The notes: a model not told the origin generated them from the letters alone. DNA of 6,383 nt from a bacterium (GCA_021811305.1 JAJZPD010000033.1:1-6383); one strand, 5' to 3'. Counted from the first letter of the stretch, positions 1 through 4,627 are shown. A program made the numbers and translations.

Positions 1-843
1 CGTGAATTCATAATTGCCGACTCAAAAAAACGCATCATTAAAGCCGCTCCGTTCCGCGACCGGGTGGTGCACCATGCGCTTTGCAACGTTATCGAACCGA
101 TTCTTGACAGAGGATTCATCTACGATTCTTACGCTTGCCGCAAAGGGAAAGGCACTCACGCGGCGGTCATCCGCCTTGAGAAGTTCATAAAATCTTTGTG
201 CACCAACGAGAGACAGAAAGAGAGACGGCAGGCCGCGCCCGCCGGAATTTATTGCCTTAAGTGCGACGTTAGCAAATATTTTGACAACATCGATCATGAG
301 ATACTGCTGAAAGTTTTGAAGAAAAAGATTAAAGACGAAAATATCTTATGGCTTCTTCGTGAAATAATAGAGAGCAATCCTCGGGGCATACCCATCGGCA
401 ACCTGACTAGCCAGTTGTTCGCCAATGTCTACCTTAACGAACTCGATCATTTCGTGAAACGGACTCTCCACGAAAAATATTACATCCGCTATATGGACGA
501 CTTCGTCGTTTTGGGGACGGACAAAAAACGCCTGAACAGCGACAAGGAGCGCATAAGCTCTTTCCTCCGCGGCGAATTAAAGCTTGAATTGCATCCCAAG
601 AAAGCCGAAGTTTTTCCGATAGACAAAGGAGTCGATTTCCTAGGATACGTTATTCGCGATAACCGCAGATTGCTACGGAAGTCGACGGTCAAGAGATTTT
701 TAAAGAAGAAGAAGCGCTACGAAAAAATGGCCGAGAAAGGCGAGGTTTCACCGCAATCCGCTGAAAATATCCGTGCATCCTGGCGCGGTTATACGAAGTT
801 CGCCAAGGCATACAAGCTGATGGATAGTTTAGGATTGAAATAA
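1..843 (+). CDS. Reverse transcriptase of a diversity-generating retroelement (DGR), 5'-truncated by window edge
   Basis: The frame is open from base 1 to the TAA at 841-843, giving 280 visible residues; the beginning of the gene lies left of the window, and the GTG at 64 is internal. RT motifs are clear, counting from the first visible codon: HHALCNVIEPI near residues 24-34, YACRKGKGTHAAV near 44-56, catalytic CDVSKYFDNID with the first Asp at 89, GIPIGNLTSQLFANVY with IGNLTSQ at 132-138, YMDDF at 164-168, and VDFLGY ending at 216. The IG-x3-SQ form of motif 4, in place of the QG-x3-SP of other RTs, marks DGR enzymes, and the thumb (LLRKSTVKRF, ASWRGYTKFAKAY) follows the Bordetella phage Brt pattern. 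Known role: with an accessory protein it copies a template repeat with adenine mutagenesis into a variable repeat of a target gene. No template repeat, variable repeat or accessory gene is in the window; they may lie to the left. Confidence 0.9.
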   Translation, partial: REFIIADSKKRIIKAAPFRDRVVHHALCNVIEPILDRGFIYDSYACRKGKGTHAAVIRLEKFIKSLCTNERQKERRQAAPAGIYCLKCDVSKYFDNIDHEILLKVLKKKIKDENILWLLREIIESNPRGIPIGNLTSQLFANVYLNELDHFVKRTLHEKYYIRYMDDFVVLGTDKKRLNSDKERISSFLRGELKLELHPKKAEVFPIDKGVDFLGYVIRDNRRLLRKSTVKRFLKKKKRYEKMAEKGEVSPQSAENIRASWRGYTKFAKAYKLMDSLGLK

Positions 844-863
844 ACGGTCGATGATAATATATT

Positions 864-874
864 GAAAGAGGTGA
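864..874 (+). promoter_or_regulatory. Strong Shine-Dalgarno for the DivIC/FtsB-like gene
   Basis: GAAAGAGGTGA contains a 9-of-10 match to AAGGAGGTGA, the complement of the 16S rRNA 3' end. It ends 5 nt before GTG 880. It is the best ribosome binding site in the window and is the reason for choosing GTG 880 over TTG 862 and GTG 871. Confidence 0.6.
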
Positions 875-879
875 AAAAA

Positions 880-1161
880 GTGGCGGTTTATGCGGTTTTT
901 CTGACGATTTTGGCGGTCATGGGGTACCAAGCCGTTAAGATCGGCTGGCAGCTTCGTGGCCTGAATACCGAGTACTCGCAGTTAAACCAGCAAAATACGT
1001 ATTTCACCGCCAATAATTCAACGCTGGAACAGCAGATAAAGTTCTACTCCGATCCGTACAACCTGGAAAAAGAGGTGAAGTCCAGGTTGAATTATATCGT
1101 TCCCGGGGAAAAGATGATTATCGTCGTTCCCTCGACCAGCACCACCAGCACGAAGCCATAA
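880..1161 (+). CDS. DivIC/FtsB-like septum formation initiator family protein
   Basis: This small bitopic membrane protein (93 aa from GTG 880) has one hydrophobic helix at about residues 3-19. A Gln/Asn-rich region of coiled-coil type follows (about 24-56), then the family's closing block DPYNLEKEV...LNYIVPGEKMIIV (about 58-82) and a Ser/Thr tail. Architecture and final block match the DivIC/FtsB family, whose members bridge FtsL and FtsQ/DivIB in the divisome. The start is uncertain. GTG 880 is preceded by AAAGAGGTGA, nearly a full anti-SD match, ending 5 nt upstream. TTG 862 or GTG 871 would add Lys residues (KEVKK) that better fit the positive-inside rule. It follows the reverse transcriptase by 36 nt in the same frame and may be read from the same transcript. 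The ftsE and ftsX genes lie further along, not in the same operon. Confidence 0.82.
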   Translation: MAVYAVFLTILAVMGYQAVKIGWQLRGLNTEYSQLNQQNTYFTANNSTLEQQIKFYSDPYNLEKEVKSRLNYIVPGEKMIIVVPSTSTTSTKP

Positions 1162-1224
1162 ATTCCAAGCTCGAAGTCCGAAAGAGTAACGACTTTAGGA
1201 TTTAGTATTTAGAATTTGGAATTT
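1160..1224. repeat. Intergenic inverted repeat with TTTAG/AATTT-rich arm
   Basis: AAATTCCAA at 1160-1168 is the exact reverse complement of TTGGAATTT at 1216-1224. The right side (about 1194-1226) is a run of related words (TTTAGGATTTAGTATTTAGAATTTGGAATTT, read as consecutive short units). The pair spans the whole gap between the DivIC-like gene and tRNA-Gly. It could be a degenerate mini-repeat element or a weak structured 3' end for the upstream gene. There is no good terminator T-run directly after a stable stem, so no termination function is claimed. Confidence 0.4.
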
Positions 1225-1230
1225 GTTTTT

Positions 1231-1301
1231 GCGGGATTAGTACAGCGGCAGTACATCAGCTTCCCAAGCTGAGGACGCGGGTTCGACTCCCGTATCCCGC
1301 T
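1231..1301 (+). tRNA. tRNA-Gly, anticodon CCC
   Basis: A full cloverleaf can be drawn by hand. The acceptor GCGGGAT (1231-1237) pairs with ATCCCGC (1294-1300). The D stem is GTAC/GTAC (1240-1243, 1251-1254). The anticodon stem TCAGC/GCTGA (1256-1260, 1268-1272) holds loop TTCCCAA with anticodon CCC at 1263-1265. A 4-nt variable region is followed by the T arm GCGGG-TTCGACT-CCCGT (1277-1293), with one G-T pair. The discriminator is T1301 and CCA is not encoded. The CCC anticodon reads GGG glycine codons. The last 14 nt of the locus (1289-1302) recur at 1724-1737, beyond the GIY-YIG gene, which suggests an insertion at the tRNA 3' end that left the tRNA intact. Confidence 0.95.
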
Positions 1302-1302
1302 C
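1289..1302 (+). repeat. Left copy of 14-nt direct repeat (tRNA-Gly 3' end), putative attachment or target site
   Basis: CCCGTATCCCGCTC, from the 3' strand of the T stem to one base past the discriminator, is repeated exactly at 1724-1737. Extended to 18 nt (GACTCCCGTATCCCGCTC at 1285-1302), the two copies differ at one position. The copies lie 435 bp apart and bracket the GIY-YIG gene and its inverted repeats. This is the layout of an integration at a tRNA 3' end or of a target-site duplication. Confidence 0.65.
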
Positions 1303-1322
1303 CCGTCTTTCGCTAAAGCTAC
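1302..1322 (+). repeat. 21-bp inverted repeat, left arm
   Basis: These 21 bases are the exact reverse complement of 1630-1650. The arm starts directly at the end of the tRNA-Gly locus. Its inner part CGCTAAAGCT (1311-1320) is the complement of the AGCTTTAGCG core seen three times downstream. Together with 1323-1328 it can form a local hairpin, CCGTCT (1303-1308) pairing with AGACGG (1323-1328). Confidence 0.85.
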
Positions 1323-1395
1323 AGACGGTAGCACGGTTTTCTTAGGGATATAAACAGTGGTACCGCTTCTGGAAAACTACGGACGGTATAATGCA

Positions 1396-1662
1396 ATGCA
1401 CTGCACATACATTCTCAAAAGTTTAAAGTCCGGAATTTTTTACTACGGCTATACCGATAATTTGCGGAGAAGGTTGGAAGAACATAATAATGGTCGCTCG
1501 CTTTTTACCAAAGGACATATTCCTTGGAAACTTGTCTGGTATGGAGTTTTTGAAAATAAGCAAAAGGCAAAAGATTTTGAACTTTACCTTAAGTCTGGTT
1601 CCGGCAAGGCCTTCGCATATAAAAGATTGGTAGCTTTAGCGAAAGACGGGCGAGGTAGATAA
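1396..1662 (+). CDS. Small single-domain GIY-YIG endonuclease-like protein
   Basis: From ATG 1396 the product is 88 aa, almost only a GIY-YIG domain. TYILKS (residues 4-9) holds the GIY-position Tyr and YYGYT (16-20) the YIG-position Tyr. NLRRRLEEHNNG (22-33) carries the catalytic Arg and the conserved H-N-x-G, and FELYLKSGSGKAFA the metal-binding Glu. The family cleaves DNA through a Tyr/Arg/Glu site with one metal ion; small forms resemble UvrC N-terminal and YhbQ-type proteins. ATG 1396 is chosen because the domain usually begins within a few residues of the initiator; GTG 1357 would add 13 residues without similarity. The C-terminal LVALAKDGRGR, beyond the usual family end, is encoded largely by the right arm of a 21-bp inverted repeat (1630-1650). 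The gene lies between copies of the tRNA-Gly 3' end, so a role in element mobility is possible but unproven. Confidence 0.85.
   Translation: MHCTYILKSLKSGIFYYGYTDNLRRRLEEHNNGRSLFTKGHIPWKLVWYGVFENKQKAKDFELYLKSGSGKAFAYKRLVALAKDGRGR
1630..1650 (+). repeat. 21-bp inverted repeat, right arm (inside the GIY-YIG gene 3' end)
   Basis: This is the exact reverse complement of 1302-1322. It encodes part of the last residues of the GIY-YIG protein, so repeat and reading frame have fused. It contains the core AGCTTTAGCG at 1632-1641. The two arms are 307 bp apart and enclose nearly all of the gene. Confidence 0.85.
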
Positions 1663-1725
1663 GGTGTTCCGAAGCTTTAGCGTAGGACGCCATTAAGGTG
1701 TTCCGGAGCTTTAGCGTAGGACACC
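1661..1725 (+). repeat. Two tandem hairpin units with AGCTTTAGCG loop
   Basis: Two 34-nt-spaced units begin with AAGGTGTTCCG at 1661 and 1695. In each, GGTGT-t-CC (1663-1670; 1697-1704) pairs with GGACGCC (1685-1691) or GGACACC (1719-1725) around a 14-nt loop of the form G-R-AGCTTTAGCG-TA. The A/G change in the right arm turns a T-A pair into T-G, so the stem is kept. The second stem ends where the tRNA-Gly 3'-end copy starts. These may be element ends, nuclease recognition structures or REP-like repeats; there is no T-run to make them terminators. Confidence 0.7.
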
Positions 1726-1737
1726 CGTATCCCGCTC
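1724..1737 (+). repeat. Right copy of 14-nt direct repeat (tRNA-Gly 3'-end fragment)
   Basis: CCCGTATCCCGCTC matches 1289-1302 exactly, and 17 of 18 bases match over 1720-1737. There is no tRNA body upstream, so it is a remnant or target-site copy and not a gene. The first two bases also form the end of the preceding hairpin stem. Confidence 0.65.
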
Positions 1738-1741
1738 ATAG

Positions 1742-1868
1742 AAGCGCAAAGCTCAAAGCGCAAAAGTTAAAGTAGGGATTAGGGTTTAGTCCGCCATTTA
1801 TCATCCACAGTCCCTAACCCCTAACCCCTAGTCCCTAACCCCTAGTCCCTAGTCGTTGTTTTGCGCTT
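1742..1868. repeat. Large intergenic hairpin repeat, copy A (CCCTAACCCC / AAGCGCAAA type)
   Basis: This copy shares long identical blocks with copy B at the right end of the window: 1754-1784 equals 6270-6300 (31 nt), 1775-1797 equals 6305-6327 (23 nt), and 1808-1827 equals 6338-6357 (20 nt). The left arm is built of TAGGG words, the right arm of CCCTAACCCC and CCCTAGTCCC words, with AAGCGCAAA words outside. The copies differ in the number of short units in each arm and by a few substitutions, mostly transitions. No coding potential was seen. It fills the gap between convergent genes. Confidence 0.85.
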
Positions 1869-1873
1869 TTTTT
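1756..1873 (+). terminator. Probable terminator formed by repeat A, between convergent genes
   Basis: AAGCGCAAAA (1756-1765) pairs perfectly with TTTTGCGCTT (1859-1868). After a 7-nt symmetric internal loop, TAGGGATTAGGG (1773-1784) pairs with CCCTAGTCCCTA (1840-1851) with one G-T pair. The apex is a long loop of more CCCTAA words. A T-run (1867-1873) follows the stem on the plus strand. The site lies exactly between the plus-strand GIY-YIG gene and the minus-strand permease, whose stop codon (1872-1874) touches the T-run. The long loop makes efficiency uncertain. Confidence 0.5.
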
Positions 1874-2672
1874 ATTCTGGCTTCTTGATTAGAAGCGAGG
1901 CGATAAATATAAGGCCGGCGACGCAGATAATAACTGGCCCCGGCTCAACGCCGATTTTTTCCGAAAGCGCCAACCCGGAAGCGACGCTAATAAGAGAGAC
2001 CACGGCGCTTATCGAAAACATCGAGCTCAGGCTGCGGGCTAGGTTTTTAGCGGTTACCGCCGGTATGATGATGAGCGTTCCGGCCAAAAGGGCTCCGAGG
2101 TAGCGCAGGCCGAGCATAATAGTCATCACCATGGCGATTAGAAAGTAGAGGTTCAGTAACTGGTTGTTCAGCCCGGATGTTTTAGCCAGCTCGGGCGACA
2201 GTATCGAAAGAGTTATTTTCTCTTTTTGGTAAAGAAGGTAGATTATTATCCCCAGAGAAATTGCAATTCCGGAGGCGAATTCCAGGAGCGATATTTGCGA
2301 ATAGGAGCCGAAAAGCGCGTTGATTATTTCTTCGCTCGGCGTGATCAGGGCGCCAATGGCTAAGGCCAGGGAGAACACCACTCCTATCATCGCGTCGGTG
2401 GAGATTTTTGTCTTATTTTCCAGCCCCCAGATTATGAACGCTCCAACCAAAAGGGAAGCGGTTGCGCCGAGAAGGGGATTAACGCCGAAAAGCAGTGCCA
2501 ACCCCACTCCTGGAAGGGCAATGTGCGACATCGGGTCGGAAGCGATGCTCAGCCTCCGCATGACGGCGAAGGCGCCGACTATTCCGGCGGTAACCGCCAT
2601 TACCAAGGCTAGGATTATATAGAAAGCGAAATTAGTCGTGATCATGGTGGTGGTGCTCGTGACCATGCTCAT
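1872..2672 (-). CDS. Metal (zinc/manganese-type) ABC transporter permease, ABC-3 family
   Basis: This very hydrophobic protein (266 aa from ATG 2672) has the ABC-3 permease pattern of ZnuB/MntB-type importers. A first helix precedes GAFAVMRRLSIASDPMSHIALPGVGLALL (about residues 33-61), which holds the family's RRLS and D-x2-SH-x4-G elements. LRYLGALLAGTLIIIPAVTAKNLARS nearer the C-terminus fits the helix and coupling loop that contacts the ATPase. Six or more further helices are visible. It would form the membrane channel with the ATPase encoded just upstream. Start choice: ATG 2672 has GAGGAAG a few bases upstream on the minus strand; ATG 2645 fits the usual short N-terminus and has no SD; ATG 2717 is possible. 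All these starts overlap the ATPase 3' end, so the first residues are read from its His-tail codons in another frame. Metal specificity is inferred from that His tail. Confidence 0.87.
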   Translation of the reverse strand: MSMVTSTTTMITTNFAFYIILALVMAVTAGIVGAFAVMRRLSIASDPMSHIALPGVGLALLFGVNPLLGATASLLVGAFIIWGLENKTKISTDAMIGVVFSLALAIGALITPSEEIINALFGSYSQISLLEFASGIAISLGIIIYLLYQKEKITLSILSPELAKTSGLNNQLLNLYFLIAMVMTIMLGLRYLGALLAGTLIIIPAVTAKNLARSLSSMFSISAVVSLISVASGLALSEKIGVEPGPVIICVAGLIFIASLLIKKPE

Positions 2673-3390
2673 GGCCTTCCTCGTGTTCCTCTCCGACGAA
2701 TCGGTGTTCATGGACATAGAACTTAACCGGCGTTCCGTAAAGTTCGTGCAATCTTTCCGGTGTCAGGACTTCTGCCGGATGACCGAAGCAAAGATTCTGC
2801 TTATTCAGGCAAAGAACCTTGTTGGCGTAACTGTAAATCAAGCTTAAGTCGTGCGAAACGATGAGCAGCGTCATCTTTCTTTGATCGCAGAGTTTGTGCA
2901 GGTCCTCGTAAATCTGGGCGCTGCTCGGCGTATCGACGCTCGCGGTTGGCTCATCGAAAAGCAGGACGTTGGGATCGCCGATCATAGCGAAAGCGATCAA
3001 GGCGCGCTGGAACTGGCCGCCGGAAAGCTTGGCGAGCGGACGATCGAGGAACGAGCCGGGCAGTTTTACCAGCGACAAGACGTCCTCCAGCTCGCCGGCG
3101 CCGGCGCCGATAATTTTCGTTTTTAAATTCAGGAATTCGCGCAGGGTGAGAGGCAGGCTCCAGTCGATGAACAGCTTCTGGGGAACGTAGCCGATCCTGA
3201 CGCCTTTTTCCCATTTAATTTGTCCTCGGTAGGGAATGGTGTGCAGCAGGGCGCGCAGGAGGACGGTTTTCCCGGAGCCGTTGGGACCGATAATCGCTAA
3301 AATATCCCCTGGGGAGACATCAAAATTAACGTTTTCCAACACGTTCAGCTCGTCGAAGCCGACCGAAAGGTTTTTGACGCTCAATATCAT
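2632..3390 (-). CDS. Metal (probably zinc) ABC transporter ATP-binding protein with His-rich C-terminus
   Basis: This 252-aa ABC ATPase has Walker A GPNGSGKT (35-42), Q-loop VPQ (69-71), signature LSGGQ (122-126), Walker B VLLFDEPT (142-149), D-loop SVD (151-153) and switch His in IVSHD (180). The sequence resembles the ZnuC/MntA ATPases that pair with ABC-3 permeases, and the permease gene follows with overlap, so the two form an operon. After the nucleotide-binding domain comes a tail of about 25 residues rich in His and Glu (EEHEEGHEHGHEHHHHDHD), a likely metal-binding segment that suggests zinc, though nickel or other metals are possible. The start ATG 3390 fits the family; no good SD is seen. 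The substrate-binding protein (ZnuA-like) is not in the window. Transcription probably starts from an extended -10 element at 3422-3430. Confidence 0.9.
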   Translation of the reverse strand: MILSVKNLSVGFDELNVLENVNFDVSPGDILAIIGPNGSGKTVLLRALLHTIPYRGQIKWEKGVRIGYVPQKLFIDWSLPLTLREFLNLKTKIIGAGAGELEDVLSLVKLPGSFLDRPLAKLSGGQFQRALIAFAMIGDPNVLLFDEPTASVDTPSSAQIYEDLHKLCDQRKMTLLIVSHDLSLIYSYANKVLCLNKQNLCFGHPAEVLTPERLHELYGTPVKFYVHEHRFVGEEHEEGHEHGHEHHHHDHD

Positions 3391-3421
3391 TTATTTTTTG
3401 CCGAAAAACGATTACAATGGC

Positions 3422-3430
3422 ATTATAGCA
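3422..3430 (-). promoter_or_regulatory. Extended -10 promoter of the metal ABC operon, with overlapping near-palindrome
   Basis: On the minus strand the sequence reads TGCTATAAT, a perfect extended -10 (TGn-TATAAT), about 30 nt before the ATPase start. No good -35 lies at normal spacing; TTGACG is only 7 nt away, too close. The near-palindrome TACAATGGCATTATA (3413-3427, one arm mismatch) covers the -10, a plausible place for a metal-dependent repressor such as Zur, MntR or Fur-type proteins; no known consensus is claimed. On the plus strand, TTGCCG (3398-3403) and CATTAT (3421-3426) with 17-nt spacing could serve tRNA-Thr. Confidence 0.45.
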
Positions 3431-3463
3431 TAAGCGTCAAGGGGCCACCTGTTTGGCGCGCCA

Positions 3464-3536
3464 GCCCGAGTAGCTCAGCCGGCAGAGCGAGCGCTTCGTA
3501 AGCGTTAGGTCGGAGGTTCGAATCCTCTCTCGGGCT
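3464..3536 (+). tRNA. tRNA-Thr, anticodon CGT
   Basis: The cloverleaf is complete. The acceptor GCCCGAG (3464-3470) pairs with CTCGGGC (3529-3535). The D stem is GCTC/GAGC (3473-3476, 3485-3488) with loop AGCCGGCA. The anticodon stem AGCGC/GCGTT (3490-3494, 3502-3506) holds loop TTCGTAA with anticodon CGT at 3497-3499, reading ACG. The variable region is AGGTC and the T arm GGAGG-TTCGAAT-CCTCT (3512-3528). The discriminator is T3536 and CCA is not encoded. The gene is divergent from the metal transporter and 56 nt upstream of prfB. Confidence 0.95.
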
Positions 3537-3592
3537 CATGTCTCGCTTTCAAAGGGCAAAAGAAAGCTCCAATGATAAGGCGGGCATTAAAG

Positions 3593-4583
3593 ATGATGGT
3601 TGAAAACAAAAAAGATATTTCTAAAGAAGAAGTGCAAGAGCTGGCTCGCCGCTTAGGCGAGCGGCTTTGACATACAAGGAAAGCGAACCAAGCTTAAAGA
3701 GCTGGAGTACACCATAGCCGATCCCGAGCTGTGGAAGAATCGACGGGAGGAGGCCGAGGTAAAAACCAAGGAGTTCGGCTTTTTGCGCGACCTCATCGAT
3801 CGATTCGATTCCATCACTTCCGAAAAGGATTTGGAAGCTATTGAAAAATACGTCTACCTTTCGGGGCCGTACGACCAGCTGCCGGCGATTATCTCGACTT
3901 TTGCGGGAGCGGGAGGAGAGGATGCGGCAGATTGGGCTGCGATGCTTTTACGGATGTACGAGAAATTCGCTGCGAGCCGCGGCTGGAAAGCCAGGCGGAT
4001 CGACGAAGATGCGATTCTCGTTGAGGGGCTTTACGCTTACGGCCTGCTGAAGAACGAGGCCGGAGTGCACCGCCTGGTGCGGATTTCGCCCTTTGACGCC
4101 AAGCAGCTGCGACACACCTCTTTTGCCTTGGTCGAAGTCGTGCCGGAGCTGCCGGAACTACAGGCCCAGCGGATGCAGATACCGGAGGGCGATTTAAAGC
4201 TGGAACTTTCGCGTTCCAGCGGCCCGGGCGGGCAGAACGTGAACAAGGTGGAGACGGCGGTGCGCATCATCCATTTGCCGACCGGGCTAACGGCCTCGTC
4301 GCAGACCGAGCGCTCCCAAGCCCAGAATCGCGAGCGGGCTATGAATCTTCTTAAGGGAAAACTCCTAAAACTAATGGAGGAGAGGCAGGCTGAAGAACTC
4401 GGCGAGCTCCGCACCAAGGTCAAGCCGGAATGGGGAAATCAGATACGCTCCTACGTCCTGCATCCTTACAAGCTGGTCAAAGACAATCGGACTGGAGTTG
4501 AAACCGGCAATGCAGAGGGAGTTTTAGCGGGAGAGCTTGATAAATTCATCGACGCCGAGTTACAATTGGGGAAGTCGGCGTGA
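3593..4583 (+). CDS. prfB: Peptide chain release factor 2 (RF2) with programmed +1 frameshift
   Basis: RF2 recognises UAA and UGA in the ribosomal A site and triggers peptide release. The gene is split in two frames: ATG 3593 to CTT 3665-3667 (25 codons), then TGA 3668-3670 in frame; a +1 shift at CTT-TGA-C continues from GAC 3669 to the TGA at 4581-4583, giving about 329 aa. Key motifs are SPF (about 165-167, stop-codon reading), GAGGEDAADW, and GPGGQNVNKVETAVR with catalytic GGQ at about 212-214. ATG 3593 is chosen because AAGGCGG lies 9 nt upstream and the shift falls at codon 26, as in E. coli; in-frame ATG 3572 and 3596 are alternatives. It is about 36 residues shorter than E. coli RF2, mostly in the N-terminal helical domain before FSG-like LSGPYDQL. 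The SD-like spur before the slip site is poor and a hairpin sits there instead. ftsE follows after 44 nt. Confidence 0.93.
3644..3671 (+). promoter_or_regulatory. prfB autoregulatory +1 frameshift site with upstream hairpin
   Basis: The slippery heptamer CTTTGAC (3665-3671) is the classical prfB shift site. When RF2 is scarce, slow decoding of TGA lets the ribosome slip +1, so RF2 controls its own synthesis. The usual stimulator AGGGGG three bases upstream is replaced by GGCGAG, a weak SD. That sequence is also the 3' arm of a perfect 7-bp hairpin, GCTCGCC (3644-3650) with GGCGAGC (3656-3662) around loop GCTTA, ending 2 nt before CTT. Confidence 0.85.
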
Positions 4584-4627
4584 AACAGATCCGCAAGGCT
4601 TGCTTTTAAGCTGATATAGACCACTTA

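Larger units (their letters stand above)
1303..1723 (+). mobile_element. Putative GIY-YIG mini-element inserted at the 3' end of tRNA-Gly
   Basis: The segment lies between two copies of the tRNA-Gly 3' end. It contains one gene (GIY-YIG nuclease), a perfect 21-bp inverted repeat (1302-1322 against 1630-1650), and hairpins at both ends that share the core AGCTTTAGCG or its complement. It carries no integrase or transposase, so if mobile it would use its own GIY-YIG nuclease or an enzyme encoded elsewhere. The boundaries are inferred from the direct repeat; the left edge is firm to within a base or two. An alternative is that the tRNA-like copy arose by local duplication without a mobile event. 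Confidence 0.5.

Noticed and set aside
1387..1392. TATAAT just upstream of the GIY-YIG ATG
   Set aside because: It would start transcription at or after the start codon, and no -35 lies at normal spacing; it is probably chance.
1661..1725. Tandem units as a CRISPR array
   Set aside because: There are only two units, without unique spacers, and they are self-complementary hairpins with no cas genes nearby.
1808..1851. CCCTAACCCC array as a telomere
   Set aside because: The array is short, internal, imperfect, and part of a hairpin repeat between bacterial genes; nothing suggests a chromosome end.
1861..2103. Plus-strand open frame opposite the permease, and similar frames opposite the ATPase, prfB, ftsE and ftsX
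   Set aside because: They are antisense or shifted shadows of strongly conserved genes, with no recognisable domains or ribosome binding sites.
3668..3670. In-frame TGA in prfB as a pseudogene mutation or recoded UGA
   Set aside because: It is within the classical CTT-TGA-C site at codon 26, and RF2 itself implies UGA is a stop.
3783..4583. TTG 3783 as the start of a shorter RF2
   Set aside because: The frame is open back to GAC 3669 with RF2-like sequence (DIQGKRTKLKELEY, DPELW), joined by the frameshift to ATG 3593.
4593..4607. GCAAGGCTTGC followed by TTTT after prfB as a terminator
   Set aside because: The stem is only 4 bp with a 3-nt loop and a short T-run; prfB and ftsE may well be co-transcribed.
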